A stretch of DNA of 64,000 bases, from assembly GCA_031308135.1 (NCBI GenBank), contig JAHLJT010009436.1:155890750-155954749 (forward strand). The letters are read 5' to 3'. Shown here one piece after another: positions 35,036 to 47,905 of the stretch. The position numbers and the translations under genes were made by a program. This stretch comes from Acheta domesticus (taxonomy: Eukaryota > Arthropoda > Insecta > Orthoptera > Gryllidae). The notes below the pieces were generated by a model. It had not been told where the DNA came from. It was given only the letters and a program-made list of their open reading frames with translations, and did no database searches. The stretch's first letter is position 1; each line of letters begins with the position of its first letter.

Positions 35036-37019
35036 GAAAAATAAATATTATTTTACCATATTTCTCTATTTAAAGTAGTTTTCTAGTATTTTATCTCCTC
35101 ATAATTTTTCTGAATTTTTTTTAACGCGACTTTCATACATGGAACCCTGGTAATTTGGAGGTTCAAACACGGAGACTTTAATGGTTTCAAGGTGTTCGGT
35201 ACTTGTTCGGTACGTAATGTAATTCATTCTAAGGTTTTTCATAATTATGTATTATGCAATTGTGTATATTGGCGGTAAGAATTTTACAATAGGGACGTGT
35301 AGAAGTAACAAAAAGAAGGTGAGTAATGAATAACAACATTAATTGATTGACTTATCTTGGAAACCAGTTCCGTATTGCCACTACAGAAATAATATTAGAA
35401 TAAAATAATGATACCTTGTACATTATTTGGTTGTCAACCATACTTTTCGTTCGGAGGCCTATTCATTTGAAATTCTGTCCGCTGAATGGTTTGTGCTAAA
35501 TACACCATAAAGCAAATGCAATGAATGTGGGAAAAGTACTACATGTGCACATAATCACCTAATCGGCAATGAATAATTATGACAAGATTAAAATTTTTCC
35601 CTTTGATAAAGCAGAAATATGAATTTTATAACTAATTAAAACTGTATTAATAGACATCATGTTCTATTCATTTTCGCATAATACTGATAAAACGCCACTT
35701 CGCTTCCCAACACAATTGCATGTGCTTCAATGCAAAGTTAAGTGGGCGGGTTAAAATTATTTCTATGAGATAATTACATTGTGCGAGTACGATGTTAGGA
35801 TACATCGAAATATTGTATAGACTAGTTAGTGAGTCAATGAAGGAATCTGTGTGTAATATCTATTTGAAGATGTAATTATTGCCGCCGTTTACTGCGTTAA
35901 TTTGTTATGAAAGTTGATCAAGTTAAGTAATATCACTTTGACTAAATTCAGTGAGATACGTTCTACAGTGAACAATGCCGCATTGCTTCTATTAGAATTT
36001 CGCCTGTAAAATTTGCTCTTAACTATACCCACCACATTGTGCAGTCTATTACCGGAGTATTACAGACAATGCATTTACGGAGAATAGGCTATCGATTTTC
36101 TATATGAAGAGCATTAAATTAATATAGTACGTATTATGCGATATTCGCAAGTAAATTACATGTTGGAGAGTCAGGCAATATTTTAAATTCGCGCATTACG
36201 CGCATTATCGTGACACATTCACAAAATTATTCATAATGTGTGGAGAGTTCATTATTTCCGTTTTAAGTGTTAGTCTGTGAATAACAAAACTTTTCACAAA
36301 GGTTCCCCAATGTGTAGTAGATATCGAGAGAAAATTAACGATGTTCACAGTTTTATTTATCTACCTTTTTTCTCCTTCATTTTTTCGTGATATTGCCTTA
36401 AAAAATGAGGATTGAAATATTCATCGGTTGTTTGTAGAAATCCTTACATTTTTTCATTATTTTTTGAATACTTACTGTGGTGTTTTAAATAAGTAATTAT
36501 TTGGTCTTTTTATATAAATAATAAGTGTGTAGTATTATTTCTTCCATTTTTTCCTCTCTTGACGTATTTGAGGTGGGCACATACTGTGTGTGGGAGTGGA
36601 ACAATGGAGCTGATAATGATACTTGTTGCCGCTACATTATGGTTACACCTTAGCGGGATATCTGAAGTAAAATTCCATTTTCCCATCCACTCACTCATGT
36701 ATATAAAATTGAAGGTATTATTTCCCCAATTTCTCAATACTACTCTTAATAGCGTCCCCTGATTTGCTCTCCTAACCTATTGAATCAATTATCAGTGAAC
36801 TTGGCTCTGAATAGCTGATGAAAAATAAGGTGAATATGACTAACTGCTATTTATACAATATAGGTGTGTTTACCACATTTTAAGTAAACGTTTCAGAGTA
36901 ATATAAACAGAAAATAATGGAGACATTCCTACATAATTTGTTTAGAAATAGCCGCCCCTTGTGAGCTCACTCGAACTTTTTCTAGACGCCTTTGATTGGG
37001 CGTCTAGGAGGACAGAGCA
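35036..37019. other. AT-rich stretch, nothing recognised
   Basis: Two kilobases of AT-rich DNA without a recognisable gene, repeat or RNA. GTTCGGTAC is duplicated near 35195. Confidence 0.5.
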
Positions 37020-37200
37020 ATGAAGTTGCAATGATACAGCCAGCCGCAGGCGCAGCCACTGCGCGCTGGGCCTTGTCGCATTCCGCCGCCGCCGGAGCAG
37101 CAGCAGCAGCTCCATCCGCGCTCATAACTCATTTCCGGTCCAGCGCCCGTGGGACACCTTCCATAATTAAACGCTTAATTAGAGACGGAAAATTCCGGAA
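37020..37200. promoter_or_regulatory. GC-rich block with inverted homeodomain sites
   Basis: A short GC-rich stretch with (GCA)n near 37096-37111 is followed by TAATTAAACGCTTAATTA (37164-37181), two 7-bp homeodomain-type sites inverted around a 4-bp spacer. A nearby CATAACTCATTTCCGG is AT/GC-mixed like conserved non-coding elements. Function is inferred. Confidence 0.42.
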
Positions 37201-38165
37201 TTCATTTCCAAGACAGAAGGTATGCACTTTGCGTTCTGCAGGGACTGTGTTAATTCGAGATCCTCGGCTCGAGTTATTTGTTTTAGAGCTTTTTCCCCCT
37301 TGCTTTTCTCGTTTTGTTTGCTTGTTTTCTTCGGCGTGACTGTGCATATTAAAAATGTTGCTTTCTATTGGTTGCAATCTAGGTAACTAATATTCGTTTG
37401 CAGTACGACTCGTTTGGTGATGGTGAGGAGGTGCATTTCGTAATTAAAATCATGCAACGTCGAGTTTTGTTATTGAAGTTTTGTATGAGTGTTATCCTCC
37501 TACCTTCTTTAACTTAGAAAATTATTATTTGTTTTAATCAAATTTGCACGTACTATCGTTATCTATTTATATTCCGAATTTATCAAGGCATCTAATCAGT
37601 GCACACGTTCCTATCTGCATAAGCTGTGACAAAACGAAGTAAATTATGATCAGTTACCATGATGAGATACTGATTTCTCTACCTGACATTTCTGTTCGTA
37701 GTAGTTGGCCAACAACATTATAAAGTTTATAATATTATAATGCTACTACATCCCTAATGGAAAAAATAAAAGTAAGTAGAAATATACCAATAAGACAATG
37801 GAGAGAACCCCTTGACGCAACGTTGCAGTAGATTCATCCCGTGCTGTGCTAAGTCTTGACGATGACGACGACGATGATAAACATTTTTATTGCGTCAGTT
37901 TAGCGCATCTTCTACTTCGAAAGAGACAACTAAATAGCTGTCCCCGTTCGTCTCTGTAGCGTCATCTCTTAAGTGTCCAATTAAATGAATCACTTCCTTT
38001 CCATGCTGCCGTCGTTTAATGTGACCTCTCTAAACGCATATGGGATTTGAGTGAGGTTAATGGATTTTCAAAGCCCTCTCTCCCAAAGACCAAGTGCATC
38101 TGAGCCCGCGTGCGAGAAAATCTCTTTTTTCGGGTTGGAGCTCTCACAGGATTCGAAGCTTATCC
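37201..38165. other. AT-rich stretch, nothing recognised
   Basis: A short GACGATGACGACGACGAT run near 37857. No gene seen. Confidence 0.5.
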
Positions 38166-40114
38166 CTACGGGTCAATCCATTTTAAGTGGTCCAGCACTG
38201 GTCGCTCGACCATCTCAAAAAAAATTCATATTTTGTACATACATTTCCTTATGTTTTGGCTGTTCAAAACCATCTTTAACTTTTTTTTATTGTACCTGGT
38301 TTACAAATGGCGGCCATTTTTGTTTCGCGCCGTGCGCCATTTTTCGCGTTCGCAGACATTTACTCTTTCCTAAAATGCTCAGTTCTCGGTTGTTCTAGCA
38401 TTCTAGACTACAAAGCATTCGATTCAGCATACTCTGACCTGCAAATCGAAATATTATTTACCTATTTTATACGTTTTTATTTGGGAAATATTTGCAACCA
38501 AATCTGTGGAACGCGAATGAACGAAATTCGATTTTCAGAGAGTAATTTTTCAAAGAAGGAATAGAATCTAAGCCTTAATTTTTTCTGTGCTTTTACACAC
38601 AACAGTATAGTTACTTTTTGTAAAATATCATTGGTATATAACGTACCCCTTGAAAATTACATCCTCTTGAAAATTGGAATTTTGGATTTTTTCCCAATTT
38701 GAACTGTAATATCTCTGTTGGGGGACCAGATATAAATCTGAAAATTGCACACATGCTAGATCGTTATCATACCAAACTTCAGTAAAAATTACAACTTTTA
38801 GATTTAACTCGAAGTATTTTAAAAAAATTCAAAACTTATGAAAAAAAGGCTTCATTTCCCCATTGAGGATACTTAGTGCCAAGTAGTAATCACATTATTT
38901 TGAAGCTATTTTGAACTAAAATCTACATCGATTTAAAATAATTAATTATACTTAATAATTAATATACATAAAAGTGGCCTAATATATAATTTGCAATATT
39001 ACGTATACTTTACTCTAAAACAAGCTTACAATTTGACATCTACGTCTGTAATTGAAAAATGTTATCTTGATTTTGAAATCTGAACCGCTTAAGAAGAATG
39101 GCAAATTTAAACGCAAAAACATAAACAAAACGCTGAATTTATTTATTTGTTGTATTTTATAAATACTTTTTGTTTTAAGCGGTTCAGATTTCAAAATCAA
39201 GATAACCATTTTTCAATTACAGACGTAGATGTCAAATTGTAAGCTTGTTTTAGGGTAAAGTATACGTAATATTGCAAATTATATATTAGGCCACTTTTAT
39301 GTATATTAATTATTAAGTATAATTAATTATTTTAAATCGATGTAGATTTTAGTTCAAAATAGCTTCAAAATAATGTGATTACTACTTGGCACTAAGTATC
39401 CTCAATGGGGAAATGAAGCCTTTTTTTCATAAGTTTTGAATTTTTTTAAAAATACTTCGAGTTAAATCTAAAAGTTGTAATTTTTACTGAAGTTTGGTAT
39501 GATAACGATCTAGCATGTGTGCAATTTTCAGATTTATATCTGGTCCCCCAACAGAGATATTACAGTTCAAAATTGGGAAAAAATCCAAAATTCCAATTTT
39601 CAAGAGGATGTAATTTTCAAGGGGTACGTTATATACCAATGATATTTTACAAAAAGTAACTATACTGTTGTGTGTAAAAGCACAGAAAAAATTAAGGCTT
39701 AGATTCTATTCCTTCTTTGAAAAATTACTCTCTGAAAATCGAATTTCGTTCATTCGCGTTCCACAGATTTGGTTGCAAATATTTCCCAAATAAAAACGTA
39801 TAAAATAGGTAAATAATATTTCGATTTGCAGGTCAGAGTATGTTGAATCGAATGCTTTGTAGTCTAGAATGCTAGAACAACCGAGAGCTGAGCAATTTAG
39901 GAAAGAGTAAATGTCTGCGAACGCGAAAAAATGGCGCACGGCGCGAAACAAAAATGGCCGCCATTTGTAAACCAGGTACAATAAAAAAAAGTTAAAGATG
40001 GTTTTGAACAGCTAAAACATAAGGAAATTTATGTACAAAATATGAATTTTTTTCGAGATGGTCGAGCGACCAATTTATAAAATTCTGGACCAGTTAAAAT
40101 GGATTGACCCCTAC
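38166..40114. mobile_element. 1.94 kb near-perfect palindrome (foldback-type element)
   Basis: The left arm 38170-39090 and right arm 39177-40110 are inverted copies differing at roughly 2% of positions by eye, plus a 12-13 bp indel near the outer end. The spacer (39091-39176) is 86 bases. The outer ends are GGGTCAATCCATTTTAA and its inverse. CTAC flanks both sides (38166-38169 and 40111-40114), consistent with a 4-bp target duplication. Each arm holds the same roughly 85-91-codon open frame (38307-38564 plus, 39706-39981 minus) with no recognised domain. A transcript would fold into a hairpin of about 920 bp. The superfamily is not assigned. Confidence 0.9.
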
Positions 40115-40899
40115 AAGAGATGAGCATTCAACGGGATTTCATTTGGGCTACACAACCACTTCTCCCAAATGAGTAACAGAAATCTCCCGAGATTAACTTC
40201 AGCAGGTCATAAAGTTACAGAAAACCTCTGTCACTGCAAAAGTTTGGGAAATTTAGGGTGTGTTTTCCAACAGCTCTGTCAATTGAGAGCATTTGTGCGG
40301 GACATAGGAATGAAGATTGGCAGGCTGAAAGAGTGAATTAGTGATTTGATGCTGGAACATTGAAATTTTAGAGTTGTTATTCGGAAAAGTCTGTTGTTTC
40401 TCATTAAATCATTTTGTTCAGCTCAGAATCTTGATGTGATCATCTGCAGTACAACTATGTGAAGGACTTTACTGTTCTAATTGAACTGCTGTAAATAAAA
40501 TTCGTGATGGTCGTTTTGACCATTGTTCTTGAGAATATTCCTATTCTCAAATCATGTCAAAAAGTACATCTCTTACTCAATTGTCATTCATAAATTGTCT
40601 TATGTGATCCTCTTCCCTTGTCATTGCTCACAAATATACATTTACAAACAATTATCAGGCGATGTAAAGCGAGACAATATTAGAAATAGAAGCCTCTATC
40701 TAGAATAAGTCAGTTTCTCATTGGGGTATGGTGTAATGATACATTAATAGTCTCATCTGTGTCTAATAATCATATTTTGTGTAGGCTCAAGATCAGTAAA
40801 TTGCAGAACAATCCCACTCGTAATTGCAACCTAGACTTCGACGTATCGCGAACTGTGAATATTCCCCTGTCCAACACAAGGCGATCGTATTTTCTTTTC
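40115..40899. other. AT-rich stretch with two adjacent hairpins
   Basis: ATGGTC/GACCAT (40507-40523) and TTGAGAATA/TATTCTCAA (40529-40550) are two perfect small stems side by side. No T run follows and no known RNA is recognised. Confidence 0.5.
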
Positions 40900-41215
40900 T
40901 TCGTGGATCGACCGCCGCGCCTCCGCTGATTAGTTGGATTGGGCGTGACATGCGGAAGCGCAGCTGTCACGTTGATTGTCACACATTGAGCAGCAATCTT
41001 GACGCCCCCGCGTCCTTGAGCGACAGCGGGGGGGCGGCTCCCGCGAGGGGCGGGGCGCGCCAGGCGGCGAGGGGAGCGCCCGTGCGTGGGGAGCGCGGGA
41101 GGGCTGAGCCTGGGGGTTGGGGTGGGGAGGGGGATGGACCGGGCGTTTGGCTTGGTGGGAGGGGTTATGTTGACTCTGAGAATGAGAGCGGGCCAGTTGA
41201 ACCCGTAAGGCCACT
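40900..41215. other. CpG-rich block, right side G-rich
   Basis: GC-rich; open in several frames without a recognisable product. Confidence 0.45.
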
Positions 41216-41930
41216 CGTTCTACAGTCTCATCTTCACCACAGCTCTCGTGACTACGTTGGGTGGGCTCGTCCTCATCGGCACCTGCGTGTGCTCTCTCGC
41301 TTTTGTCATTCTTAGTGTTCGTTGTTGCACGCGTTCATGGTACAGATACTGCTCTTTTCAGTTACTGGCATTGCCCTTTTCACTGCCCTTTCCTTAACTC
41401 CAACCGCCGTATTTGGCAACGCTTTCAACGTCAGCTTTGTGATTGCCTTCTAGCGCCCTCGTCTCTGTCCACTTTGCCGCCTCAGTCGCCACCCTAATCA
41501 GAGCCCGTGTCACCATCGCAGCAACTAATATTGCCTCTACGTACATGAACATAGCCTTGCTTCTATTTGCAAAATATTACTAACTTTTAATGATCATAAT
41601 TTGAACTATCATTTACTCTCACCGCTCTACCTATTAACTCCCAATAATAAACTTCCGCTTCGTATCACCCTTATTGCATTAGCGTATTCAAATTCACCAT
41701 TAAGTCCTTCAACATGAAATTGCCTTCATGGACTTCATTGACTCTCAAACCTATTTATTCTTCAGAAACACTTCTGCCGTCATAACTTTCAACCAATTTA
41801 ACACAATTGCCTTCCTTTTAACACATCACCGAACATCATCTTGACTGTTATCGCTACAAGATGCAATCCTATCATCATTGAATCCGCAACCTCTCGCCTT
41901 TCTTGCAAGCCTGTTTTTGGCCCACACTAA
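41216..41930. other. C/T-biased stretch, nothing recognised
   Basis: Plus strand pyrimidine-biased, fading into AT-rich DNA. No gene seen. Confidence 0.4.
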
Positions 41931-42150
41931 CGTTGCAACCCCACCACAATCCTTTCGGCCTGGCCACCCTCCTATTGCCCCCCCCCTCAGTCCTTTTGTC
42001 CTCGTCGCATTAAATTTGACCACGCCACCCTCCTTTTGGCTTCTCCAGACTACTTTTAGTCTCGTCACACTCCTTTTGGCCTCGCCACCCTCCGTTTGGT
42101 CACGCCACCTTTCTTTTGGTCACACCACACTTCTTGAGGCCTCCTCATCC
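41931..42150. repeat. Degenerate minisatellite, about 20-bp unit
   Basis: About ten diverged units of the form CCACCCTCCTTTTGGYCTCG follow each other, with unit length 19-23 bp. The plus and minus frames over it are artefacts. Confidence 0.7.
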
Positions 42151-42620
42151 TCATTTCGACCCGCCAGCCCTGCACTTCCCCGGCTCCCCTGCTGATCCTC
42201 GCCATCCACGTCCTGGTCCGCCACCTCTGTCGCTGCCCCGACACACTCTTTACGTCTCCGCGTTCCCTGTCGCTTCCCCGCCATCTCTGTCGTGGCCCCG
42301 CCCCCTCGTCACTGGCTTCCGCTCGCTCTCCCTTTGGCCGCCCCTCGCCGACAGAGCGCGCTGGCTGGGGCGCCAATGACAAAAAATAATAGCGCTAAAT
42401 AAGGGAGGCGCCCGCATCTCCGAGAGGGGAACTCGCAATAAAAATTACGCTCCTCCGCCCCCCGCCCCCCCCCCCTGCGCTATGTTGCGCCGAGCTCCCT
42501 CGCCTCCGCCCCCGCGCCGCCTAGTTAGGAAGGCGACGCACGCCCTCGCGGCCACCGCGAGCGGGGGAACGGCGCGCGAGACGGCGGTGGCGGCGGCGGC
42601 AACAGTTGAGGCGGAAGAGC
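42151..42620. promoter_or_regulatory. CpG-rich block with CCAAT box, Hox-like core and composition flip
   Basis: CCAAT at 42373-42377 is followed by AAAAAATAATAGCGCTAAAT, and CAATAAAAATTACG (42436-42449) is a Hox-like AT core in GC-rich DNA. A C run at about 42452-42475 can form a G-quadruplex on the minus strand. The plus strand is C-rich up to about 42550 and G-rich after it. Confidence 0.45.
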
Positions 42621-43019
42621 AAAAGGGGCAGAGAGGATGAACAGAAGACACGTCACACGGAGATTCTATTGGGGAAGGTAGGGGAAGGAGAGACGCGAAA
42701 GTCATGATGTGGGTTCAAGAAAGAAGAAAGAAAGGAAGGCAAGTGCAAAAGCTCGTAAACTACAACAGACGCAAGTAAAATGAAATGCTGCAATAGGAAT
42801 AACGAAGTAGGGAAATAGACGAAGGAAATGTGTGAGAATAAATAAGTAGAGAGGCTATAATGAAAGATGTTTGCAAATCAAGAAAAAAATTAAGTAAAAG
42901 AAGCAAATAAAAGTTAAGAAATTATAAAGAAAATATAATTTGCAATAAGTAGAAATACTCTGTGATTTAATGTGAAAGAAAAAACCATAGAAGCTTTAAA
43001 TTGAACGTCATGATTCAGA
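42621..43019. repeat. Purine-rich flank
   Basis: The plus strand is G/A-rich (GGGGAAGG, AAGAAAGAAGAAAG) grading into AT-rich DNA. Confidence 0.5.
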
Positions 43020-43440
43020 GCTGAGCGTTCAAAAAAGCCGAATAGAAGGAAGGGCCGAGTGGAAGAGCGCGGGTCGAGGGCGCCCGCACAGACCGCAGCG
43101 GTGCGGTTCGGCCTCTGAGACTCTGGGCGGTGGGCGGGGCGATCGCCCAAGGGGCGGGCGGGCGGGGAGGCGCAGGAAGTGCGCGGGTTTCGCAAGGAGC
43201 GGAAGCCGCCGGGCTGGGCGCGGGTGGCGGGGAGAGCGCCTTTGTGGAGGTGAAATGGGCCGCGCCGCCCGCCCAGCCCCTTCCCCGCCCCCGCGCGGGC
43301 CGGGCCGCTATCGGCTTTTTTTTCCGTCGCCGGCGACCGGCCGGTCGAGGACTGCCCCGGGCCAAAGCCGCGACCGTCCGCCGACTTCTCCCCACGGCTC
43401 TATTTACGATCAACCCCGCTCGCCGTGGGTAGTGAAGCTG
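43020..43440. promoter_or_regulatory. CpG-rich block
   Basis: GC-rich. It ends with CGACGCGTAAATATTTATTG near 43475, an AT-rich homeodomain-like core. Overlapping frames on both strands of 100-148 codons lack domains. Confidence 0.4.
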
Positions 43441-44869
43441 TTCTTCATATTTCGCCTCCATATTTCATATCGGCGACGCGTAAATATTTATTGCTGCCAT
43501 ATTCCTGAATCTGGCTGCCAGGAAGTGATCGATGGTCGCTGTTTTATATAGTGCGTGCTCATGCTTTTCTTGCTCTTTCTATTTTTCTTTGTAGACAATG
43601 TTTCGTCGTTTTTCGTCGTGTAAGTCTATTCTCGTTTCACGACTGAATAGGCAGAAGTTCGCTAAAGTCATTCACTTGAGAAAACATCAAATAAGAGGTA
43701 CTCTTCCGGAGGGGGGTGATTTATTTCCGGGTCAGTATAGTTCGTAGATGCTAAGAGCTCTTATAAGAGAATTGTGTAATGGTTTTCTGTCCAGGAAGAG
43801 ATCACCATTGACTTCAACAAAGGTTATTTTCTAGTTTATTCTTGCGTCACTAACTTTGTTTAACTTCGGAATATATTTGCATTTCTCTGTGCAGTGCCTC
43901 CATTATATTACACTACGTCAACTGCATAAAAATATTCTAAAAATCTTATCTTGAGATAAGCGAAAATTGTTGTATTAAAAGTGTAAGAGGTATCACGGTG
44001 ACAAAATAGAAACCAGAAAGCGAATGATTTTTCAATAAAATGAAATGATTCATAACTGAGATCCCACAGGGACAGAATGTAGAAAAAACAATGGATGAAT
44101 ACTGACTTACGCTAATTACGAGCTTTCATGAAAATAATATCACACAGATTTTAGTGGCCTGACATTTTAAATTTCGAACTTTTAAAATTGCTCGGATCTT
44201 TACAGTGAGAGTGCTACGAAAAGTATTGATATTTTTACTCAACATTTTTTAAAAAGTATGAAAATATCTTTGGGGTATTTAAATTTTCAGTTATATTGTA
44301 ATAGACGCTGTGTGGAAAGCACTTTAGTACGCCATAATTTACTATAAATTGAAAACTGTAAGGAAAACATATTTTAATTCTTCTGATTCTAACTTTGCAA
44401 AATTTTTGTAGGAATTTTGAAACGAATCACTTACAGGTATGTAAAGACATTTAACAACGCACAACAAAAATTCGTGGATGGACGTAAATTATGCAAAAAG
44501 GGGGGAAAATCCCAAAAATTGAAAAATTAATTGATCAAAATAATGATCTGCCAGATTAAAAATTATATTAATAATAAATCAAGTTAACATTTTATAAATT
44601 ATTTAACAAAGACGTAATAAACACACATTTTAAAACACAAGTGACACGGTCAGAATTTGTTCGTACGTCTATATCATTCCTTGAAGATATGTACTCTGAA
44701 AAAAATGGTAGAACTCGTTAAAATTTGCCGCATTTCTGTTTCTCCAGAAACATCCCCCATTGAGAGTAAGCGAAGGTTGATCTCCAGAACATGCCCTCAG
44801 AATCCAAACACTCAACAACGTGTCGACTGGAGGACATCGATGATTATGCGCTCCCGAGGGGGCCGGAGG
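43441..44869. other. AT-rich stretch, nothing recognised
   Basis: No gene, element or RNA seen. Confidence 0.5.
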
Positions 44870-45360
44870 GAAAGGTGAACTTGGGTAGCGGGTCACGTGA
44901 TCTCTGAGTAAACAGGCGGCGAGGTCTCCGGTAAAGGAAGCAATAAAGAGGAACGTGCGTCTCCATCCGCGCAGAAACTCCTCGGGGCGAGGAACGAGCT
45001 CGGCGAGGGCGGGGACGGAGGCGGGGATTTGGAGGCGCGGGGAGAGGGCGCGAGTCGAAGGGTGCAGGGTCATTTGCATGGAGTAGCCGAGGGACACGGC
45101 CAGCTAGCCTCCCGTCCCTCTCACTCTCTCTGATGACGTGGGGTCCGACAAGCATGCGAGATGACAAAGGTGAAGTTACCGCTTTGAGCGGCCCATGGTC
45201 AGCTTATTTATACGTTTGGGTTAGTTGCGGTAAGAGCCGTTTTGGACCGTGTTCCGCACCCGTATTTTCGAAGGAGGCTTCCTTCAAAACCTCGCGCGGG
45301 TCTTGGGAATCTTTCGAGCAGGTGCGATTGGTGGGCGTTCCTTGTGACGCTTGGGTGTGA
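44870..45360. other. CpG-rich block
   Basis: GC-rich to about 45120, then more balanced. Frames on the minus strand lack recognisable domains. Confidence 0.4.
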
Positions 45361-47479
45361 CGCTCACTTTTCCGCCTGATGTATGTCTCAGTCAATAATA
45401 TACACATTGTCTTGGACAGTAGGACAAGAGATTTATCTCTTGTGATACTAGAGAGGTATTGTTGTGATTAGATATTACCGGAGGATATCTTTATTTTTTC
45501 AGGCATCTGCAATAATACCACAAACTTGATGGTGGCTGGCCTTGGTGTAGTATCGTAGTAGTGGCAAAAATCCACTACTATCAATAGTCAGCGAAATGCA
45601 ATGAGAGTATAGGAATTACAGAAATGTTCCCCCGTTTATATTTTGAAATGAAATGAAAGTCAAAAAAGTCTGTGTACAAAATAATGTATGACATACGTGC
45701 TAAAAGTTATTTTATTTTGCTCGCAGGATTACACCACCCGCCCTGTGGGTTTCGTAACGCAACATTCCCCTACTCGCAAAATAAAACGACACTCACATAG
45801 ATTACTATAATAAATATATTCATGAGTTTTCATTTTTGAATATTCCTAATAAATGTTTTTTTTTATTTTTTGCAGGTGAGTAAGATGGGAAATCTGTGTG
45901 AGGAGTAATACGTGACGACTTACCGAGCGTGAGTATGCATCCTTGAATAAATATGCTTAACAATCCGATATGAACAAACCTGGAGGAAAATACCCAAATT
46001 TCTGTGTCAAGTGCACTTCGTGCATTTTCACTCCTTTTAATGTAAAGTAAACCATTATACATACAATTTTTGTATATGAAATTAATTCGCTTACTTCAAT
46101 ATAAACGATTCAATACTTCAATACATTTTTCTTAAACCCACTTTGCACGAAATAGGAACGATTCACAATTCACCAATTAGATTACTCATTACATGCATTT
46201 CGTGTTGTGAGAACTCTCCTCGCAGTTCTGAAATAAACCTAATGTTTCTCAATTCCTCTAGGCTTGAGGCTTGACAGATGATTCATAACACGATAGGGAT
46301 ATGGAATGAAGTCTTTAAAATATTACAAGGCTATATATATTTCATAAAATCCGTACCCCATTAATAATCGAAATAAATCTGATAACCGCATTTAAACTAC
46401 TCCAAAGAGATTACTGACGTTACATATTCAAGCCAGAAGAAATTAAAATTATAAAGTGATGTGATTGAGTAGGCATGATAGCAAGTTAAATCTTCTTAAG
46501 ATTAAAGAATTATTGTCATCATTGTCAACAGCCTTATTTTTTATAGCCGGCTTTTGATTGCTTAACCGTCATCAGTTCCAAAACAGTCCAAAGACCACCT
46601 TTAGAAAACGAAATCAGTTGACAATGATGGACACATTTCTTTCAATTGAGTTTCTAGTTAATACTTCATCGCCATTTTCATATTACATAGCATATAAATA
46701 TTTGAAATACTTGCCGTTTTTTGCGTTTAAGACTTGTACTGAACCGATTCCACTTTCTCTTGCTTTGAATTAAATATAAACATACGTATGTTTCGCATCG
46801 TTTTTTCTGTACTGTTTTGTAAGTATTTCGCTGCAAATTAATGAAAAGTAAAGTTTGTTGAGTTCGAAGGCCATTACTTGCTTGCGTCAATCGATACATG
46901 AATAATCTGATGTGATCCCTGTGAGTCGAGTGAGCAGACATTAACATTTAACCATTGACATTCATTGTAAATTGCGACTATTAATCGCTTCCGTATTTTT
47001 CCCCCAGTGTGCTCTTGCAACACTACATGTTAGATACAAGACGTCGAGAGAATTCCTCTGAATGCGTATTGACAGTAATTACAAATAATATCGTTCACTG
47101 GTGGTTCTTTGTAAGTAAAACGAGTTGTGTGGTACTCTGCATTTTCCACGTGGAAGAAACAAAAAGAATCGGCTGAAGTTTAAGGGGAAAATTATATCTG
47201 ATTGTCACAATCGTCATCTTTCCCGTCACCTTGTTGAATAATTCGTTCCCAAACTCCTTCTTTGAACAAAGTTAATTGGGAAAATTATATTTACCTCATT
47301 ATGTTATATATTATGTTACTCTTTCCGCACAAATGCCGAAATAATAGAAATAATAGAATTACGATGTGAACATGTTAGTGAATTGTATATTTTATGACGG
47401 TTTACCCTTAAATTTTGACATTTGTTTTATTTAATTTCATTTGATCCCAATCGTCACAATTTTCTTCCCTTCCTTCTCG
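45361..47479. other. AT-rich stretch with a splice-like site
   Basis: The strong acceptor-donor pair at 45846-45884 is described separately. TTTTATTTTGC at about 45711 has an inverted copy near 45778. No coding exon recognised. Confidence 0.5.
45846..45884 (+). promoter_or_regulatory. Candidate recursive splice site (ratchet point)
   Basis: A branch-like CTAAT at 45846-45850 is followed by a T-rich tract and TGCAG (45871-45875), which abuts GTGAGTAAG (45876-45884). An acceptor directly followed by a donor regenerates a 5' splice site, as at recursive splice sites in long insect introns. All parts match consensus; use in vivo is inference. Confidence 0.4.
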
Positions 47480-47905
47480 CTCACATCCTCCTCCTCTTCT
47501 TCTTCCTCACAGTCGTCCGCAACGACCTCCGCCGCTGAACGCAGTCCAATATCGCGGCGGCGAGAGCAGCATCCGCCGCAGCAGAGGCTGCACCCGCGCC
47601 GCCGCGCACGGGAGGGGAAGAAACGGCGGCGGCGGCGGTGGCGGTGCGACGCGCGAATTCCGCGCATGTTTGAGTAGCGCGCGGGGACACACGCGGAATT
47701 GTTAATAAAACGCGCCCGGTCATATTTGCGGCGACGGCGGCGGCGGCGGCGGCGGCAGGCGAAGGCAGCCGCCCGCCTCACGCTGCCACCCTACCGCCGA
47801 GGGCCGCAGACGCGCCACTGCAGCGGCGACAGAGCCCGCGTATCGTTTTCCCCATGCGTCCGGTGGAGGCAGCGCTCTCGCTTGTGGAGACGTAGCATCG
47901 GTGGG
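47480..47905. promoter_or_regulatory. CpG-rich block with trinucleotide runs and AATAAAAC core
   Basis: (CCT/CTT)n at about 47486-47508 and (GGC)n runs near 47625-47645 and 47735-47757. Between them TTAATAAAACG (47702-47712) and TCATATTTGCGGCG form AT-rich cores of Hox/caudal type. Open frames in this block are low complexity. Confidence 0.42.
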
